The notes below the pieces were generated by a model. The model did no database searches, had not been told where the DNA came from, and saw nothing but the letters and a program-made list of their open reading frames with translations. A program made the position numbers and the translations under genes. A DNA stretch of 64,000 nt from Aureimonas fodinaquatilis (lineage in GTDB: Bacteria > Pseudomonadota > Alphaproteobacteria > Rhizobiales > Rhizobiaceae), in contig NZ_VTWH01000001.1 of the NCBI RefSeq assembly GCF_008369445.1, forward strand, positions 1,116,001 to 1,180,000. The letters are read 5' to 3'. Of the stretch, positions 7,994 through 16,918 are shown piece by piece (positions within the stretch are counted from its first letter, which is position 1; each line of letters begins with the position of its first letter).

Positions 7994-10675
7994 ATGGCAA
8001 GGAAGTCTTTTTCATTCCGACGTGGCGCGGCTGATCGCGTTGCGGACCCCGTTGAATCATTGGGGTTAAAGGGTGCCAACCTTGCGCTGCTGGCTGCGCT
8101 TGATCTGCCTGTGCCACCGGGATTCACCATTTCAACTGCTGCATGGCGTGAAGCTGCATCGGCTCATGATGGTCTGCCTCAGTCATTGCGGGCAGAAGTA
8201 CTGACAATGGTGGAAGGGCTGGAAGAGGTAACGGGCAGAGTTTTTGACGGAGACAGCCGGCCCTTGCTGCTGGCTGTGCGCTCCAGTGCGCGGGCTGCCA
8301 TGCCAGGGCTTGCCGACACGGTGCTGGATATTGGCCTGAACAATCGCACGGTTGAAACCATTGCGCTGGAACTGGGCGATCTGCCATTTGCCTTCCGCTC
8401 TTATCGCCGGTTCATCGAAAGCTTTTCCAGTCTGGTTTTTGCCGCTGACCCCGCGGAATTTGAAGAACTGGCAGATGCTGAGCGTGAAAGCGCCAAGTGG
8501 CAGCTTGCCGAGCCTTCCACTCCGGACGAGTGGCGTGCGCTGATAGCGCGCTACCTTGCCTATATTGAGGATGAGCTGGGCGAATCCCTGCCACAAGGGC
8601 CGTTTGAGCAATTGCTGAAAGTGGTGGAAGCCGGCTTCGCAAGCTGGCGAAATCCGGTGGCGCGCGCCTTTCGTGCCGCGCACGGTATTTCTGAAAATGC
8701 CGGTCTTGCAGTGACCATTCACGCAATGATTTTCAACGAGCGCGGCGAAAAATCCGGCACCGGCCATGCGCTGTCGCGGGATGCGGTAACCGGCAAGGCT
8801 GCTTTGTGCGGCGAGTTTAGGCTGGGTGCCAGCGAAGAGGATGAGGATTTCGGCGGGTCCGGCAAGGCCATTGACCTTGCATCCGAAACTGCCACGGCAG
8901 CATTTCCCGCTGAAATCGGCGCTCTGGCCGATTATGTCCGGCGCATTGAAACGCATCTGGGTGATGCCTGCGAAGTGGACTTCATGGTGGGGGACGGGGA
9001 GCTGTATCTGCTCCAGTCCCGCGTGGCGCGGCGCAGCGTCGCCGAAGCGGTGCGCATTGCCGTAGAAATGGCCCGGGAGGGCGTCATCGATGAAGATGAG
9101 GCGTTGCTGCGCATTGACCCGATGTCACTGGAGCAGCTTTTGCACCCGACGATTGAGCGGGGTGAGGCGGTCGAGGTGATTGGACGCGGCATGCCGGCTT
9201 CTCCCGGTGCAGCCAGCGGCCAGATTGCCTTTACCGCCGAAGCGGCTTTGCAGCTTGTGGCGGAAGGGCGCAAAATTATTCTGGTGCGCAATGAGACCCT
9301 GCCGGAAGATGTGCACGGCATGCACGTGGCCGAGGGGGTTTTAACCATACGCGGTGGCACAACCAGCCACGCTGCTGTTGTGGCACGCGGAATTGGCAAA
9401 CCGTGTGTGACGGGTGCAGGTGCGCTGCGAATTGATTTTGCTGCCGAAACGCTGACGGCTGGGTCCACTGTTCTGGCCGCAGGAGATTTCATCACCATTG
9501 ACGGCGCTTCCGGGGAAGTTCTGCGCGGCGAAGCGCGGCTGAGCCGGCCAATGCTGACGGGCGACTTTGCTACGCTGATGGAGTTTGCCGATCGTGCGCG
9601 CCGCATGGGCGTGCGCACAAATGCGGAAACTCCGCTGGAAGCGCGGGCCGCACGTGCCTTCGGCGCCGAGGGCATCGGCCTTTGTCGTACAGAGCATATG
9701 TTTTTCGAGGGTGAGCGCATTGGCGTGATGCGCGAGATGATCCTTGCCAGTGACGAGGCCGGGCGGCGCGCGGCGCTGGACAAGCTGTTGCCCATGCAGC
9801 GCTCGGACTTTGTCGAGCTGTTTGAAATCATGGCTGGTCTGCCCGTGACCATCCGCCTGCTTGATCCGCCATTGCATGAGTTTCTGCCAAAGGGCGATAC
9901 GGAAATTGCCGAAACCGCCGCAAGTTTGAACCTGCCGGAAAAGGCATTGCGGGACCGGATTGAAAAGCTGCGCGAGTTTAACCCTATGCTTGGGCATCGC
10001 GGCTGCAGACTGGCTATCTCGTATCCGGAAATCGTGGAAATGCAGGCCCGCGCGATATTGGAAGCGGCCATTATTGCCGGTGGGCGCAAGGGCAAGGACG
10101 TGGTGCCCGAAATTATGCTGCCGCTGGTTGGGCTGCGCCGCGAACTGGACTTTGTAAAACAGCGAATTGATGCTGTTGCCGCGCAGGTGACGGCCGAACG
10201 CGGGCGGGAAGTGTCCTATAAGGTCGGCTCGATGATCGAGTTGCCGCGCGCCGTGATGCGCGCTGACTCGATTGCCGAAGTTGCGGACTTCTTTTCGTTT
10301 GGCACCAACGACCTGACGCAGACCGTTTATGGAATTTCGCGGGATGACTCGGCTAATTTCCTGTCCACCTATCAGCGGGAGAGGATTATCGAGCGGGATC
10401 CGTTTCAGACCATCGACGTGGAAGGCGTTGGCGAATTTATCGCCATGGGAGTGGAAAAGGCGCGTCGCACAAGGCCCGACATAACATTGGGCGTTTGTGG
10501 CGAGCAGGGCGGTGACCCGGTGTCGATCGGCTTTTTTGAACAAACGGGCCTCGACTATGTTTCGTGCTCGCCATTTCGCGTGCCCATTGCCCGTGTGGCG
10601 GCGGCACAGGCGGCCATACGCTTTGAACGCGCCATGCGCACAGCAACTTCACCCAAAACCCGTGGGCGCGGCTAA
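7994..10675 (+). CDS. ppdK: Pyruvate, phosphate dikinase
   Basis: PPDK interconverts pyruvate, ATP and phosphate with phosphoenolpyruvate, AMP and PPi. It contributes to gluconeogenesis and to setting the PEP/pyruvate balance. The 893-residue product has the N-terminal ATP-grasp region (SLGLKGANLALLAAL, LLLAVRSSARAAMPGLADTV). The swivelling phosphohistidine domain follows, with GGTTSHAAVVARGIGKPCVTG carrying the catalytic histidine. The PEP-binding TIM barrel comes last (SFGTNDLTQTVYGISRDD and GVCGEQGGDP). This length fits the family. The start is uncertain: ATG at 7994 (MARKSFSF) or at 7976, neither with a strong ribosome-binding site. A copy of the dispersed palindromic repeat follows the stop. 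Confidence 0.93.
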   Translation: MARKSFSFRRGAADRVADPVESLGLKGANLALLAALDLPVPPGFTISTAAWREAASAHDGLPQSLRAEVLTMVEGLEEVTGRVFDGDSRPLLLAVRSSARAAMPGLADTVLDIGLNNRTVETIALELGDLPFAFRSYRRFIESFSSLVFAADPAEFEELADAERESAKWQLAEPSTPDEWRALIARYLAYIEDELGESLPQGPFEQLLKVVEAGFASWRNPVARAFRAAHGISENAGLAVTIHAMIFNERGEKSGTGHALSRDAVTGKAALCGEFRLGASEEDEDFGGSGKAIDLASETATAAFPAEIGALADYVRRIETHLGDACEVDFMVGDGELYLLQSRVARRSVAEAVRIAVEMAREGVIDEDEALLRIDPMSLEQLLHPTIERGEAVEVIGRGMPASPGAASGQIAFTAEAALQLVAEGRKIILVRNETLPEDVHGMHVAEGVLTIRGGTTSHAAVVARGIGKPCVTGAGALRIDFAAETLTAGSTVLAAGDFITIDGASGEVLRGEARLSRPMLTGDFATLMEFADRARRMGVRTNAETPLEARAARAFGAEGIGLCRTEHMFFEGERIGVMREMILASDEAGRRAALDKLLPMQRSDFVELFEIMAGLPVTIRLLDPPLHEFLPKGDTEIAETAASLNLPEKALRDRIEKLREFNPMLGHRGCRLAISYPEIVEMQARAILEAAIIAGGRKGKDVVPEIMLPLVGLRRELDFVKQRIDAVAAQVTAERGREVSYKVGSMIELPRAVMRADSIAEVADFFSFGTNDLTQTVYGISRDDSANFLSTYQRERIIERDPFQTIDVEGVGEFIAMGVEKARRTRPDITLGVCGEQGGDPVSIGFFEQTGLDYVSCSPFRVPIARVAAAQAAIRFERAMRTATSPKTRGRG

Positions 10676-10677
10676 GG

Positions 10678-10731
10678 CAGTTTCGTTGAACCGGTTTCAG
10701 GTTCAACGGCAGGATAATGCAACATAACGGG
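10678..10731. repeat. Single copy of the dispersed ~54-bp palindromic repeat
   Basis: A palindromic element just after the dikinase stop codon, with arms GTTGAAC (10685-10691) and GTTCAAC (10700-10706). The tail GGCAGGATAATGC is the same as, or close to, the tail of the array units at 52.9-53.0 kb and of the copy at 59.1 kb. It resembles REP/BIME-type intergenic repeats and may act as an mRNA 3'-end hairpin. Confidence 0.55.
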
Positions 10732-10767
10732 CCAGCGCAGTCTATTGTAACGAACGGAGCTTGAGGT

Positions 10768-11604
10768 TTGGCCGGACACTATATTCGAAAGCGGGTCTGG
10801 GCTGCCGACTGGTCGTTCTTTCTGGTGGCCTTTTCGGGCGCATTGCTGCTAACCGGCTTTGCGTTTTTCCGCGCCAGCATGTCGGACAGGTTGGTCTTTG
10901 CCTACACGGTCATTGCAGTGGCTGGTTTCCTGGCGCTTGGTCTCCTGTTGTCTTTCTATTCAATCGCTCAGGTCTGGCGACGCGGCGGATATGGCGGCGG
11001 CAGGGCAATTGCCGCTTTGTTTCTGGGCCTTATCGTTGCTGCGCCGTTTGTTGGCGGCGGCATCCTGGCTTACGAATACCCCACCGGCAATTCTGCCCGC
11101 ACCGCTGGCCTGGTCAATGAAACAGAGGCAGAAATACAAGAGGGCGGCGCTCTGATGCTGGGCAGGGATTTTCCCGCAACCGCACGAGAGGTTTACCAGG
11201 CAAGCCGGCAGGTGCTTGATGACTTGAGGTGGCGGGTGGTTGAAGTGGAAAGCGCCAGTCTGCCAGAGCTTGAAAATGGTGATCTTGGCGTTTCCGGAAC
11301 TGTCAGCGTGCCGCTTCCGACCCTGCGCTCCAGCATTCCCGCGGACACGGAATATGATCGCTTTGCGCAGATTGATGCGGAAGAATACGACATAACGGCA
11401 GAGGCTTTTGCCCCGCTGTTCCACTTTGCCAGCGACGTGGCCATTCGCATTCAGGAAGACTCGGGCACCACCTTCGTGGATGTTCAGGCCACATCGCGCG
11501 ATGTGCCGCGCGATCTAGGCCAGAACCGGCGTTTTATAGATGCGTTTCTGATGCGGTTGGAGGCGGTGATGTCGCAACGCCAAAGCGGCGTGGTGGAAGA
11601 TTAG
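10768..11604 (+). CDS. DUF1499 domain membrane protein
   Basis: A 278-residue protein. Three hydrophobic segments fill the first ~110 residues. A soluble DUF1499 domain follows, shown by ATAREVYQASRQVLDDLRWRVVEVE, FASDVAIRIQEDSGTTFVDVQATSR and the ending RDLGQNRRFIDAFLMRLEAV. The biochemical role of DUF1499 proteins is not known to me. The start is a TTG at 10768 preceded by GGAG at eight bases; no ATG fits the first membrane segment. It converges on the MBL hydrolase gene with very little space between the stops. Confidence 0.75.
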   Translation: MAGHYIRKRVWAADWSFFLVAFSGALLLTGFAFFRASMSDRLVFAYTVIAVAGFLALGLLLSFYSIAQVWRRGGYGGGRAIAALFLGLIVAAPFVGGGILAYEYPTGNSARTAGLVNETEAEIQEGGALMLGRDFPATAREVYQASRQVLDDLRWRVVEVESASLPELENGDLGVSGTVSVPLPTLRSSIPADTEYDRFAQIDAEEYDITAEAFAPLFHFASDVAIRIQEDSGTTFVDVQATSRDVPRDLGQNRRFIDAFLMRLEAVMSQRQSGVVED

Positions 11605-11620
11605 AGCCCTACCGCCGATC

Positions 11621-12532
11621 TCATGCCAGTGCCCAGCGCGTGGTCAGACTTGGTGGACCGTCTGCCTGAACCCGCCCTTGCTGGTGCAAATATTCCAGTT
11701 GCGCCAGAACGCTTAGGCCCGCTGCACCATGCAGGCGCTTATCCGTTGTGCGGTAGATTGCCGCCACAATATCGGCAATCAAACTGTCGCCGCCATTCAG
11801 CCGCTCCAGAATAGCGGTTTCGCGCATGCGTCTGTGCGAGCGAAGGCCGCGTAAAAACGCCTGCGGGTTTTCCACCGGGCCGCCATGGCCCGGGAAATAG
11901 GTCGCCTCACGCCGCTTCATCAGCTTGTCCAGTGAAGCCATGTAGTCCGCCATTGAGCCATCCGGCGGCGCAACAATGCTGGTAGACCAAGCCATCACGT
12001 GGTCTCCCGAAAGCAGTATTGTCTGGTCCGGCAGTGCAAACACCATATGGTTGGCGCAATGGCCCGGTGTGGCCACCGCCTGAAATGTGCCTGCACGAAA
12101 CTTCAAAACCTCGCCATCGTCCAGCCGGCGGTCGATGACAAGCGCATGGTCGGCTGCGGCATCCAGCAGATTGACCTCGCCATCAAAAAGCGGGCGGGCG
12201 GCCTTGTGCGGCCCCTGCGCCATCACCGGTGCACCGGTTTCTGCCGCCAGTTGCGCGGTCAATACCGTATGATCCAGATGGGTGTGAGTGATCAGGATTG
12301 CTTCCACCGGGCGCGACCCGATGGCAGCCATCAGTGCTTCCATATGCTTCGGATCATCCGGGCCCGGATCGACTACCACCAGACTGTCGCGGCCGATCAG
12401 ATAGCTGTTGGTGCCGTGAAAGGTCATGGGGCTGGCATTGGCTGCCGTGATGCGCCAGACCATCGGGGCAACTTCCACTGCCTTGCCGGTCTGCGGATCA
12501 AATTGTGTTTGCAGGGCCAAGGTATCTTTCAT
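11621..12532 (-). CDS. MBL-fold metallo-hydrolase
   Basis: A 303-residue metallo-beta-lactamase-fold hydrolase. The metal-binding motif is THTHLDHT (H-x-H-x-D-H), followed by further metal ligands in TPGHCANHM and LLSGDHVM and in FPGHGGPVE. The C-terminal helical extension with a winged-helix look (SLIADIVAAIYRTTDKRLHGAAGLSVLAQLEYL) resembles the LACTB2-like group, whose members include nucleases and small-molecule hydrolases. I use the ATG at 12532; an in-frame TTG at 12568 could extend it by 12 residues. It is divergent from trhO, and the substrate is unknown. Confidence 0.8.
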   Translation of the reverse strand: MKDTLALQTQFDPQTGKAVEVAPMVWRITAANASPMTFHGTNSYLIGRDSLVVVDPGPDDPKHMEALMAAIGSRPVEAILITHTHLDHTVLTAQLAAETGAPVMAQGPHKAARPLFDGEVNLLDAAADHALVIDRRLDDGEVLKFRAGTFQAVATPGHCANHMVFALPDQTILLSGDHVMAWSTSIVAPPDGSMADYMASLDKLMKRREATYFPGHGGPVENPQAFLRGLRSHRRMRETAILERLNGGDSLIADIVAAIYRTTDKRLHGAAGLSVLAQLEYLHQQGRVQADGPPSLTTRWALA

Positions 12533-12597
12533 TCTGAAATGGGTTGTCTTCCAATGACGACTTGTCAAGTCGCGCAGTTTTTGCGAGAGCGATATTC

Positions 12598-13473
12598 ATG
12601 AGCTACAAAATTGCTGCACTTTATAGATTTGTTTGCGTGTCTGATCTGCCGTCCCTGCGGTCAGAGCTGCTAACCTTGTGCCAAAACAATGAGATATGTG
12701 GAACATTGCTCATTGCGCATGAGGGCATCAACGGCACCATTGCCGGCCCGGCAGAGGGGCTTGACCGGGTGGTGGACGCCTTGGATCAACTGTTGGGCAT
12801 TCGACAGGGTGAGGTGAAGTTCTCCTATGCCGGCCGACGGCCTTTTCGCCGCCTGAAGGTGCGCATCAAGGCAGAGCTGATAACGCTTCGTGCGCCGCAA
12901 GCCAACCCTGCTGTGCTGGTTGGCCAATATGTCACTCCGGAAGACTGGAACGCGGTGATCAGCGACCCTGAAACGGTGGTGCTGGATACCCGCAACCGTT
13001 ATGAAACGAGACTTGGCACATTTGAGCGGGCGATTGATCCCGACATCGACACTTTCACCGAGTTCAAGCAGTATGTAGCGGAAAATCTGGACCCGGCCAA
13101 ACATCGCAAGGTGGCGATGTTCTGCACAGGCGGCATTCGCTGCGAAAAAGCCTCTGCCTACATGCTGTCGGAAGGGTTTGAGGAAGTGTTTCACCTCAAA
13201 GGCGGCATTCTGCAATATCTGGAAGATGTGCCGCAGCAGGAAACGCTCTGGCAGGGCGAATGCTATGTGTTTGATGAGCGGGTGGCTGTCGGGCATGGGC
13301 TGGTTGAGTCGACCATGCGCAACTGCTTCGGCTGTGGCGAGGCACTTTCCAAGTCGGATATGTCGCGCCCGGAGTATGAATCCGGTGTTTCCTGCCATCA
13401 TTGCATAGGCGAATTGACGGAAGAGCGGGCAAAAGGCCTGCGCCAGCGCAATGAAAGTCATCGCGTCGCATAA
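12598..13473 (+). CDS. trhO: tRNA uridine(34) hydroxylase TrhO (rhodanese-related)
   Basis: A TrhO/YceA family enzyme of 291 residues that hydroxylates U34 in tRNA, a step toward 5-carboxymethoxyuridine-type modifications. The N-terminal acylphosphatase-like domain begins YKIAALYRFVCVSDLP and contains LLIAHEGINGTIAG. The rhodanese domain has VVLDTRNRYET and the active loop MFCTGGIRCEKASAYM. The C-terminal part carries four cysteines in CFGCGEAL and SCHHC, probably a zinc site, as in long family members. The ATG at 12598 gives the family's usual start, MSYKIAALYRF. It stands upstream of an MFS gene with a 62-base gap. Confidence 0.93.
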   Translation: MSYKIAALYRFVCVSDLPSLRSELLTLCQNNEICGTLLIAHEGINGTIAGPAEGLDRVVDALDQLLGIRQGEVKFSYAGRRPFRRLKVRIKAELITLRAPQANPAVLVGQYVTPEDWNAVISDPETVVLDTRNRYETRLGTFERAIDPDIDTFTEFKQYVAENLDPAKHRKVAMFCTGGIRCEKASAYMLSEGFEEVFHLKGGILQYLEDVPQQETLWQGECYVFDERVAVGHGLVESTMRNCFGCGEALSKSDMSRPEYESGVSCHHCIGELTEERAKGLRQRNESHRVA

Positions 13474-13535
13474 TGTGACTTCTCAGGGCAGGTTTGTTGG
13501 CTCATAAATTGCTGCACAGCAACGAGGGCAGTAAA

Positions 13536-14864
13536 ATGAGTGCAGCCGCAAAAACTGGTTATGGGGTTGAGGAGGTGCTGGATCGTGCCGGCACCGGAAC
13601 TTTCCAGAAGCGGCTGCTCGGAATTTTCGGGCTGGTCTGGGCCGCAGATGCAATGCAGGTCATTGCGGTGGGTTTCAGTGCGCCCTCCATTGCAGCCACC
13701 TTTGGCCTGACATTGCCACAGGCCCTGCAGACGGGAACGCTGTTTTTTCTGGGCATGTTGATAGGCGCTTATGCGTTTGGCCGGCTGGCCGATAAATATG
13801 GCCGCCGCAGAATTCTGCTTCTAACCGTGGCAGTGGACGCAATTTTCAGTCTTGCTTCGGTTTTTGCTCCAAGTTTCGGCATTCTTCTGGCATTGCGCTT
13901 TGTCACCGGTCTTGCGGTCGGCGGCACGTTGCCGGTGGACTATGCCATGATGGCAGAGTTTCTTCCGTCCAGGCGGCGCGGTCGCTGGCTGGTTATGCTG
14001 GAAGGGTTCTGGGCGGTGGGCACCGTGGCGGTGGCCGTGGTTGCATGGGCGGCGCATGCTTATGGCGTTATTGACGCCTGGCGGGTCATTTTCTTCGCTA
14101 CCGCGCTTCCGGCAATCGTTGGAATAGGACTGAGGTTCTGGATTCCCGAGTCTCCACGCTATCTGCTGGCCAATGGCCGAGCGGAAGAGGCAAGAAGCGT
14201 TTTCGACAAGGTGCTGACCACCAATGGCAAACCAAAGCTGGATGCGCCCGTGGTGCCGGATCCACAACCGGAAGGCGCAAGATCCAGCATTTTTTCACCA
14301 GAGTTCCGGCGCAGAACCATTTTCATTCTGGCAATCTGGCTGCTGGTTTCAACCGCCTATTATGGCGTGTTCACCTGGTTGCCCGGCCGGTTGGCGGGTG
14401 AGGGGCTGGGCTTCCTGCGGGGCTATGGTTTCCTCATTCTTGTCGCTCTTGCCCAGATTCCAGGATATGCGCTGGCTGCCTATGGGGTGGAGCGTTGGGG
14501 CCGTCGTGAAACGCTGATCGGCTTTTTGCTGCTGTCGACCCTGGGCTGCTTCCTGTTTGCCATATCTCTGAATCCGCAGATTGTGACCTTTGCCATCCTG
14601 CTGATGAGCTTTGCTCTGCTGGGCACATGGGGCGCGCTCTACGCCTGGACGCCGGAGCTTTACCCGACGGCCATTCGCGCCACGGGCATGGGCACAGCCG
14701 GCGCCATGGCGCGGCTTGGCGGTTTGCTGGCACCCACCGCCATTGCTCCGTTGATTGCTCTGGGCTTTCCGGTGGCTGTGGGCTTTTTCGCCGCTTTGCT
14801 GTTCATTGCCATGCTGGCCGCAGCGGCAATCAATTTCGAAACCCGGCAACGGGCCATTTCCTGA
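13536..14864 (+). CDS. MFS transporter (sugar/organic-acid:H+ symporter type)
   Basis: A 12-helix major facilitator of 442 residues. It shows the loop 2-3 signature GRLADKYGRRRILLL, the motif PESPRYLLANGRAEEA after helix 6, and ELYPTAIRATGMG in the C-terminal half, a pattern seen in the metabolite/H+ and niacin or aromatic-acid symporter families. Starting at 13536 (MSAAAKTGYG) gives GAGGGC at a good distance; the frame open to 13494 is less likely. The transported compound cannot be read from sequence. A strong hairpin at 14931-14965 separates it from the convergent ribB. Confidence 0.82.
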   Translation: MSAAAKTGYGVEEVLDRAGTGTFQKRLLGIFGLVWAADAMQVIAVGFSAPSIAATFGLTLPQALQTGTLFFLGMLIGAYAFGRLADKYGRRRILLLTVAVDAIFSLASVFAPSFGILLALRFVTGLAVGGTLPVDYAMMAEFLPSRRRGRWLVMLEGFWAVGTVAVAVVAWAAHAYGVIDAWRVIFFATALPAIVGIGLRFWIPESPRYLLANGRAEEARSVFDKVLTTNGKPKLDAPVVPDPQPEGARSSIFSPEFRRRTIFILAIWLLVSTAYYGVFTWLPGRLAGEGLGFLRGYGFLILVALAQIPGYALAAYGVERWGRRETLIGFLLLSTLGCFLFAISLNPQIVTFAILLMSFALLGTWGALYAWTPELYPTAIRATGMGTAGAMARLGGLLAPTAIAPLIALGFPVAVGFFAALLFIAMLAAAAINFETRQRAIS

Positions 14865-14930
14865 AACAGCCCAAATTCGGGCGTTACCGTTGGCTGTAAC
14901 TGTTTCAGCAAAAATTGCGCTGGCAAAAGC

Positions 14931-14966
14931 AAACGCCGCGAAGTCTGTGCGACTTCGCGGCGTTTT
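14931..14966. terminator. Bidirectional terminator between the MFS gene and ribB
   Basis: A perfect 15-base stem: AAACGCCGCGAAGTC at 14931-14945 and its complement at 14951-14965, with a TGTGC loop and T/A runs on both sides. It sits between two convergent genes, so it probably terminates both. Confidence 0.85.
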
Positions 14967-14999
14967 CATAGCTTTGCGCCGATGTGCTGGCTGTTGGCT

Positions 15000-16127
15000 C
15001 TATTCGTCCAGCAGCAAAGTGCCGGCAACTTCAATGCCAAATCCGGTCAGCCCCACATAAGCGCGTTCATGCGTGGCAAGAATGCGAATGGACCGCACGC
15101 CGATATCACGCAGTATCTGTGCGCCAATGCCAACTTCCCGCCAGCGCTGCATGCGCGCACGGGCGCTGCCGTGCTTTTCACCATCCTGCGGTCCATCTGT
15201 CAGATCGGCTTCTTCCACGCTTTCGAAGTCGTCCGCTTCTGCCGTGCGCAGCAGCATCAGAATGCCGTTCTGCTGTTCCTGCAATTTATCAACCGCCGCT
15301 TCCACCCATGTCGCAGAGTTGCGCCCCCGGCCGAACAGGTCCTTAACCGGCTGTTCGCGGTGAATGCGGGTTGGCACGCCCGACGCGTAGCGCACTTCAC
15401 CAAACAGCGCGACCACATGCTGCATGTCATCAAATGGCGTTTCGTAAATTCTGACGCGGCCACGCAGTCCGCCGATCACCATTTCCTGTTCCTTGACACA
15501 GGTGACAAAGCTTTCGCGACGGATTCGGTAGGAAATCAGGTCTTCAATCGACACGATTTTCAAACCGTGCTCCCGCGCAAAGGGGATGAGCTCCGGCAGC
15601 CGCTTGACCGTGCCATCATCATTGACAATTTCGGCCAGCACACCGGCTGGCTCCAGCCCCGCCAGCTTGGCCAGATCCGTGCCTGCCTCGGTATGGCCGG
15701 AGCGGGTCAGCACGCCGCCTTCCCGAGAGATCAGCGGAAAAATGTGGCCGGGGCGAAGAAAGTCCTGTCCTGAAACATTGTCGTTGGCCAATGCCCGCGC
15801 CGTATTGGCGCGTTCCTCGGCCGAAATTCCGGTTGTCATGCCCACTTTGTAATCCACCGAAACGGTGAATGCCGTGCGCATCGGGTCCAGATTGTTGGCC
15901 ACCATTGGCGGCAGGTTCAATTTCTGCGCCCGCTCTGCGGTCATTGGTACACAGAGAATACCGCTGGTATGACGAATCATGAAAGCGATCTTCTCGGGTG
16001 TCGCCTTGGACGCCGCCATAATGAGGTCGCCCTCATTTTCACGGTCCAGATCATCCACGACAACAACCAGTTCACCCGCTGCTATGGCGGCGATTGCGTC
16101 TTCAACCTTATCAAGCTCTGTCGTCAT
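15000..16127 (-). CDS. ribB: 3,4-dihydroxy-2-butanone 4-phosphate synthase with degenerate GTP cyclohydrolase II domain
   Basis: RibB makes the four-carbon unit of riboflavin from ribulose 5-phosphate. Residues ~1-205 hold the synthase domain, with VVVDDLDRENEGDLIMAAS, the metal/substrate acidic loop, and GHIFPLISREGGVLTRSGHTEA. The C-terminal ~165 residues align with GTP cyclohydrolase II, but the zinc-binding C-x10-C-x-C segment is replaced by a sequence without cysteine (IHREQPVKDLFGRGRNSATW). That half is therefore probably not a cyclohydrolase. Such RibB-X proteins are known in Rhizobiales, for example Brucella. The ATG at 16127 has AGGAA five bases upstream. TerC is directly upstream on the same strand with a 40-base gap. 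Confidence 0.9.
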   Translation of the reverse strand: MTTELDKVEDAIAAIAAGELVVVVDDLDRENEGDLIMAASKATPEKIAFMIRHTSGILCVPMTAERAQKLNLPPMVANNLDPMRTAFTVSVDYKVGMTTGISAEERANTARALANDNVSGQDFLRPGHIFPLISREGGVLTRSGHTEAGTDLAKLAGLEPAGVLAEIVNDDGTVKRLPELIPFAREHGLKIVSIEDLISYRIRRESFVTCVKEQEMVIGGLRGRVRIYETPFDDMQHVVALFGEVRYASGVPTRIHREQPVKDLFGRGRNSATWVEAAVDKLQEQQNGILMLLRTAEADDFESVEEADLTDGPQDGEKHGSARARMQRWREVGIGAQILRDIGVRSIRILATHERAYVGLTGFGIEVAGTLLLDE

Positions 16128-16167
16128 GCTATTCCTATACCTTTTGGGCAAGGGGCACAGCCGTGGT

Positions 16168-16800
16168 TCAATGCACCGCGCAAAGAGCCGGAAGAATACC
16201 GGCACAGGCCACTTGTTCTGCGCCCTCGTAAATCATCTTTATTGCCACGAAAAGGATGATCAGCAGGCCTATCCATGCAATGAAGCGGTATTTGTTCAGC
16301 AGGCGGGCGATTAAAGTTGCCATCGCCCCCATCAGAATAACTGAAATAAACAGGCCGAGCACCATGACCCACACATGTTCGCGCGCGGCCCCCGCTACCG
16401 CCAGAACATTGTCCAGCGACATGGAAACATCCGCCACAATGATCTGCACAAGCGCCTGACGAAATGTTTTGCGCGGCGCGGCCACGCTGGCATCGGCTTC
16501 TTCGCTGCTATCGGCGTGGCGAATTTCGCGGTACATTTTCCAGCAGACCCAAAGCAGCAAAACGCCGCCGGCCAAGGTCAGGCCGATGATGGTCAGGAGT
16601 TGCACGGCCACAACAGCGAACAGAACGCGCAGTATGACGGCGCCGCCAATGCCCCAGAAAATGACTTTGCGGCGAATGGAAGGATCCACCCCGGCAGCCG
16701 CCATGCCCACGACAACGGCATTGTCGCCCGCCAGCACCAGATCAATGAAAAGCACCTGAATGAGTGCGGCGAATTCCGATGCAAGGACGGCTTCGTTCAA
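16168..16800 (-). CDS. TerC family integral membrane protein (YjbE type)
   Basis: A 210-residue protein with about seven membrane segments. It has the TerC signature acidic motifs inside helices, FIDLVLAGDNAVVVGMA near residue 20 and IIVADVSMSLDNVLAVAG near residue 125. Family members are linked to tellurite resistance and to manganese or other metal export. The short central loop between ~95 and ~115 is charged and cytoplasmic. The start is TTG at 16800, with AGGTGA five bases upstream. It is divergent from fdhD across 118 bases. Confidence 0.85.
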   Translation of the reverse strand: MNEAVLASEFAALIQVLFIDLVLAGDNAVVVGMAAAGVDPSIRRKVIFWGIGGAVILRVLFAVVAVQLLTIIGLTLAGGVLLLWVCWKMYREIRHADSSEEADASVAAPRKTFRQALVQIIVADVSMSLDNVLAVAGAAREHVWVMVLGLFISVILMGAMATLIARLLNKYRFIAWIGLLIILFVAIKMIYEGAEQVACAGILPALCAVH

Positions 16801-16918
16801 AACATCACCTATATACAGCCAAGGGCGGCTTTACTGGCATTAACACGTTTGTGTGATTGGCATGAACACATAATCACAAGTGCCTCGCGATTTCGTGAGG
16901 TTGCAGGGAGTTTTGATC

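Noticed and set aside
9341-10543. Minus-strand frames of about 400 residues opposite ppdK
   Set aside because: Several overlapping antisense frames occur there, a composition effect; ppdK on the plus strand carries all catalytic motifs.
16819-16885. An operator between terC and fdhD (TGTGT/ACACA and TTGTG-GATT/AATCACAA)
   Set aside because: The arms are short and imperfect with an inserted base; such matches are common by chance in a divergent promoter region.
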